Source: Cercospora beticola (lineage: Eukaryota; Ascomycota; Dothideomycetes; Mycosphaerellales; Mycosphaerellaceae). Taken from it: 64,000 nt of DNA. The translations under genes and the position numbers were made by a program. This document shows, in pieces, positions 60,260-64,000 of this stretch; the stretch's first letter is position 1, and the number at the start of each line of letters is the position of its first letter. A model generated the notes under the pieces. That model ran no database searches, was not told the origin of the DNA, and saw only the letters and a program-made list of their open reading frames with translations. The stretch covers positions 124,001-188,000 of the forward strand of contig NC_088944.1 of NCBI RefSeq assembly GCF_033473495.1, given 5' to 3'.

Positions 60260-61600
60260 GATATAGCTACTACTAACCTCGAATACTAGATATAAGAATA
60301 GTTTAGAAATATAGAGCTAGAAGATATTAGTAGAGATAGTATAAGGGACTAGCTAGCCTAGGCCTTATTTAAAGAGTATATCGAAAGTAAAGAGAAGAGC
60401 TATTAAGTAGAATTAGAGTACTATATAAATTATTAGAAGAAGATTCTCGAAAGACGATTTACTTCTAGTTATAGATTAGCTAAAGTAATACGCTTAACTC
60501 TAGACTCTATATAGCCGAGTTATTATAGCCTTTTATAGTACTTATATATAGAGTTTATAGACCTTCTTACCTATATTAGACTTATATAGAGAGGCTACTA
60601 TTACTATTACCTAGCTCGCTACTACTTTTTCTATCTCTTTCTTCTCTATTCTATAGCTCTTACTATATAGTACAAATCTCCGGCTAGCTATTTATTCTAT
60701 TAGTATCGGCTATATATATCGAATATATACTTACTAGTCGTATTTATATATAGTATAGGTATCGGGCTCTAGCTTTATATAGACTTCCTATATAATATCG
60801 TTACTCTCGAGAGTAGCTATAATAGTACTCTAAGAGATAGCGAGATTAGTATATTAGCTTTCGAAATTATACTTATATCGTTCTATATTACCTACTCTAC
60901 CTTTAGTAAGAACGCTATATATACTAAGATTAAAGCTATTCTAAATTAATATAAATAGAAGGAGTTTATTCTTATTTCCTATAGCTATAGATCTATAATT
61001 ATAATAAATATACTCTATAATTCTAATTTCTAACTACGAATATTATTTATAGTTTTTATCGATCTAGTCTATTTCCTTTTATATAATCTAGACGTAGTAT
61101 ATAATTTTACCTACTACTTACTAGTATATATAAATAAGTAGTAGCTATAGTATTTCGTATCTATAGATCTAGGTATAGTATATACTCTTAGTCGATACTT
61201 TTTCTAGTCTAAGAATATACTATAGCTAGAAGATTTATATAAAATTATAAAGAAGCGAGATATAAGAGTAATAGTTAGTTTAGGAGAGCGTAATCTAATT
61301 ATAGATATAATATCTATTAGAAGATACCTAGCTAGCGTTAAGTAGAATTCTAATAGGATCTAGCTAGAATATTAGAAGTAAAAGAATTAGTAAAAAGAAG
61401 AGTTAGATATAATTTAGAATAAGGACTAAGATTACTTCTAAGTATTTAATTCGAAATAAAGTCGCGCCGGCTTTATAGTAGCTATAAAGATATACTATAA
61501 GGCCGCGTAGTAAAGTTTATAACTTACGAGTCTTTCTATAACTACTCGAGAACTCTAAGCTATAGAGAAAAGATATAATATACCTAGTCGAAGTATATAA
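60260..61600 (+). pseudogene. Unrecognised RIP-mutated open frame
   Basis: One frame can be followed on the plus strand for more than 1.2 kb with TAG and TAA but no TGA, as expected of a gene whose CAA, CAG and TGG codons were converted. Readable pieces include KEYIESKEKSY, VSLGERNLIIDI and RRYLASVK. I do not recognise the family, and the ends are approximate. The flanks 59,537-60,259 and 61,601-63,141 are also RIP-mutated and hold nothing I can name. Confidence 0.35.
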
Positions 61601-63141
61601 TTAAGAATATACTACTATAGAGGCTCGCGGGTATATATAGTAAAGCTTTTCTACTAACTAAGCCTTTAAGTAAGAATTAGTACTATTATTATATCTTCTA
61701 CTTTTCTAGTACTACTATTTATAGCTTTCTTACTTTCTTCGCTTCTTTCTTCTATATATAATCTACTAATATCTATATAAAAGTCGTTAGTTATATATAT
61801 ATAATACTCTCGTAGTATTAATACTAGTTCGTACTAGTCGGGCGAATATATTCTTAGCTTACTTTAAATACTCTATCTATAATTACTAAGCTCGATTCGT
61901 AGTTAGCTCTACTTAAGGACTTCTCTTATAAGTAGCTTATATACTACTAAGCTTTATATATAATAAAGAAAGCCTAAGATATATACTAAGTTCTATAGTT
62001 AATATAGCGAGCGACGATTCTTAGATAGTAATTAAGCTAATCTAATTTAACTTAATTAGTTTCTATATTAGTCGTAGCTACGTTACTCGCGGCTATATCC
62101 GGTAGTAAGAGCTTAGTAGCCGGCTAATACTAACGAAGCTACCTACTTCTACTTACTAAGCTATTCTATATAGTAGTTATCCTTCTACTAGCTACTCTAT
62201 TCTAGGCTCTTCTAGACTATATCTTATATCTCGCTATTCTTATATCTACTATCTCTATCTAGTACTCGATATTATCTATTCCTTCTCGATTTTATTCTAC
62301 TCTAGAATCTATATCTATTCGATAAATTAGATAGCTCTTATAGCTAGGTTATAGTTACTTAGAATACTTAGAAGGATAGTATATTCTAGTAGCCTACTAA
62401 AATACTTCTTATATAGGTCGTATAGTCGCTAATAACTAGAAGTATATATCGGATAGTTTATTATCCTTTCTAGTAATAGTACCGAAAGTCCTAGATACTA
62501 AGTACCTTATAATAGATATAGAAGTCGGAGTTATATTAGTAGCGCGATCTTCTACTTAGTCTAACTAGTATAAAGTTATAGGATTTCTCTACTTAGAAAT
62601 AATATATATCTATATATAGGCCTTCTACTTATTTCCTAACGATATAAAGTCTACTACTTCTTCTCGACTTCTCTTAGCTTCTACTTTTTAAGTATAGAAT
62701 AGACTATATTAAATACTTCTAATCGGGCGGCTCTTTTCGCCTCTATACTACTATTTTATTCTTCTTTCTAGCCTATTACTTCCTTTACTATAATATAGAT
62801 AGCTTTATTCCTATTAATATCTTTATATATAGAGATCTATCGGACTATAATAGTATAGCTTTAGTTATAAAGCGCGTCTATCGAGCGAGCGATCTACTCT
62901 AGAGAGTATACTCGAGATTATTCTCTAGTATAGATAAGAGATTAGATTACTACTTAGGTATTAGTCTAGATAGATATATATTCTAGGTTCGAGGCTATCT
63001 ACTATAAGATCTCCTAGACGATCTTTAGTAATAGTATTCTACTTCCGAAATTCGAGAGCTATATCTAAACTATATATCGTCGTATTTAATATAAATAAGT
63101 ATAAAGTATAATTATAACTATCTAGAAAGGACGATATAAAT

Positions 63142-64000
63142 ATTAATAGTACTAAAGAGAGTAATAAATATATTCGAGTAGAAGGTAAGATAGATACCGA
63201 GCAGGACGCGCTAGTTTAGTATATAACTAGGCTTACTAATATTACTATAGAGATACTAAGCTTAGAAATAGAAGAAAGAGTAGTAGATAAAGAGAGCTAC
63301 TAGATAGTTACTAGAGTATAAGGTAAGAAGGCGAATTATATAGCGACTAAGGCGCTCTAAGGTACTCGAGTAGTATTCTAGTTTAAATAACTAGCCGAAG
63401 TATTAAAGAAAAGGAGAGCTAAAGAGTAGTTAAGTAAAGCTATAAGAGGAAGGATAGTAATAGAGTAGATCTAGAGCCTTAAGACGCTTATTATCTAGCT
63501 AATTAATTAAAATAAGAACTAGTAAAAGAAGATAGAGAAGTAGAAGTAGGAGATTAGTACTCTCTATAGCGAGATCGAAACGATATAGAAGCTCCTCTAG
63601 TAGAGTAAACTAACTAGAGCTACCTAAGTAATAGCTATAATAATAAGAATAAAAGTAGTATAAGTAGCCGACGCTAATCGGCGTACTAAAGTAGGCTAGG
63701 TAGTATACTTATAGAGGCTACGAGTCGAAGATAATAGAAGCGTAATTACTATTAATACTATATACTTCCGAGGCGAGAAAATAGATTTTACGATTATAAG
63801 AGTAGTATTATAATAAGGTATCGATACTACGCTAGCTATCTAAAAGATTAAGATTAAGTATTTCTAGTAGCTACCGAGCGAGAGAATTAATATAGTATTC
63901 GCGAGCGAAGTAAATACGACTAAGGCTAAAAAGTACTTAGGCTAGCTAAATATTATAATACTAGAGGCCTATATAAAGAGCAATACGTAGTATCCTATTA
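63142..64000 (+). pseudogene. Unrecognised RIP-mutated coiled-coil ORF, cut by the window end
   Basis: A single frame runs from about 63,142 to the last base (286 codons) with stops only of TAG/TAA type. Residues are rich in Lys, Glu, Ile and Leu. The piece KKIEK, EISTLYSEIETI and KLL fits a coiled coil. A later KAKKYLG piece lies near the end. No family is recognised. It may be the N-terminal part of a transposon protein continuing outside the window. Confidence 0.4.

Larger units (their letters stand above)
41950..64000. other. RIP-mutated AT-rich block 4
   Basis: More than 22 kb are almost free of CA and TG up to the window end. The block contains the 3' end of the helicase gene, damaged single-copy-like genes and retroelements, listed separately. 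It extends beyond the window. Confidence 0.9.

Noticed and set aside
41950..64000. AT-rich block as a centromere
   Set aside because: The composition alone would allow it, but recognisable genes and elements with clear target duplications explain it; nothing specific to centromeres is visible.
1..64000. tRNA genes, rRNA genes and CRISPR arrays
   Set aside because: None was recognised on either strand by eye; CRISPR arrays are not expected in fungal nuclear DNA.

Overview
The window looks like nuclear DNA of a filamentous ascomycete. The genes have 45-70 bp GT-AG introns and fungal gene families, and GC-balanced gene islands alternate sharply with AT-rich blocks that have almost no CpA or TpG. 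That is the signature of very heavy repeat-induced point mutation (RIP). The composition and families fit a Dothideomycete best, but this is an inference and no species can be named.

Region 1-13,688 is a compact oxidative-metabolism cluster. It holds the 3' part of a fungal-specific transcription factor, a zinc alcohol/2,3-butanediol-type dehydrogenase, a flavin monooxygenase of the Baeyer-Villiger type, an epoxide hydrolase, a short-chain dehydrogenase, an MFS transporter and a secreted heme-thiolate peroxidase/peroxygenase. Two gene pairs are divergent and share short promoters, each containing a CACGTG box. I joined exons by hand; all six complete models close in frame. No backbone synthase is in the window, though one could lie left of base 1.

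Region about 14,640-30,750 is RIP-degraded, nested transposable-element DNA. It contains a 2.3 kb non-autonomous LTR element (15,305-17,635, TSD TTTCC), a Tad/I-like LINE on the minus strand, and a 7.0 kb Ty3/Gypsy chromovirus (19,658-26,631, TSD CCTAT) inserted in the LINE's reverse transcriptase gene. A (CTAT)n-tailed repeat end closes the block.

Region about 30,750-43,330 is a mosaic of intact and RIP-mutated DNA. It carries an unrecognised two-exon gene, a small RNase III-domain gene with a RIP-damaged 5' part, another unrecognised ORF, and a large CCCH/NF-X1 zinc-finger helicase gene (37,348-43,331). That helicase gene is RIP-mutated except for its first codons and a 1.4 kb central island.

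Region 43,330-64,000 is again RIP-degraded. Recognisable remains are a dynamin-family GTPase, a protein kinase, two copies of a possible DUF3435 fragment, a complete Copia element (51,466-57,521, TSD AGAAT), a solo LTR (TSD ATTAT), the second (CTAT)n-tailed repeat end, and two long unrecognised frames that are closed only by RIP-type TAG/TAA stops. The left part therefore reads as a working metabolic locus, and the right part as a mutated transposon and accessory-gene graveyard whose surviving patches show where RIP stopped.
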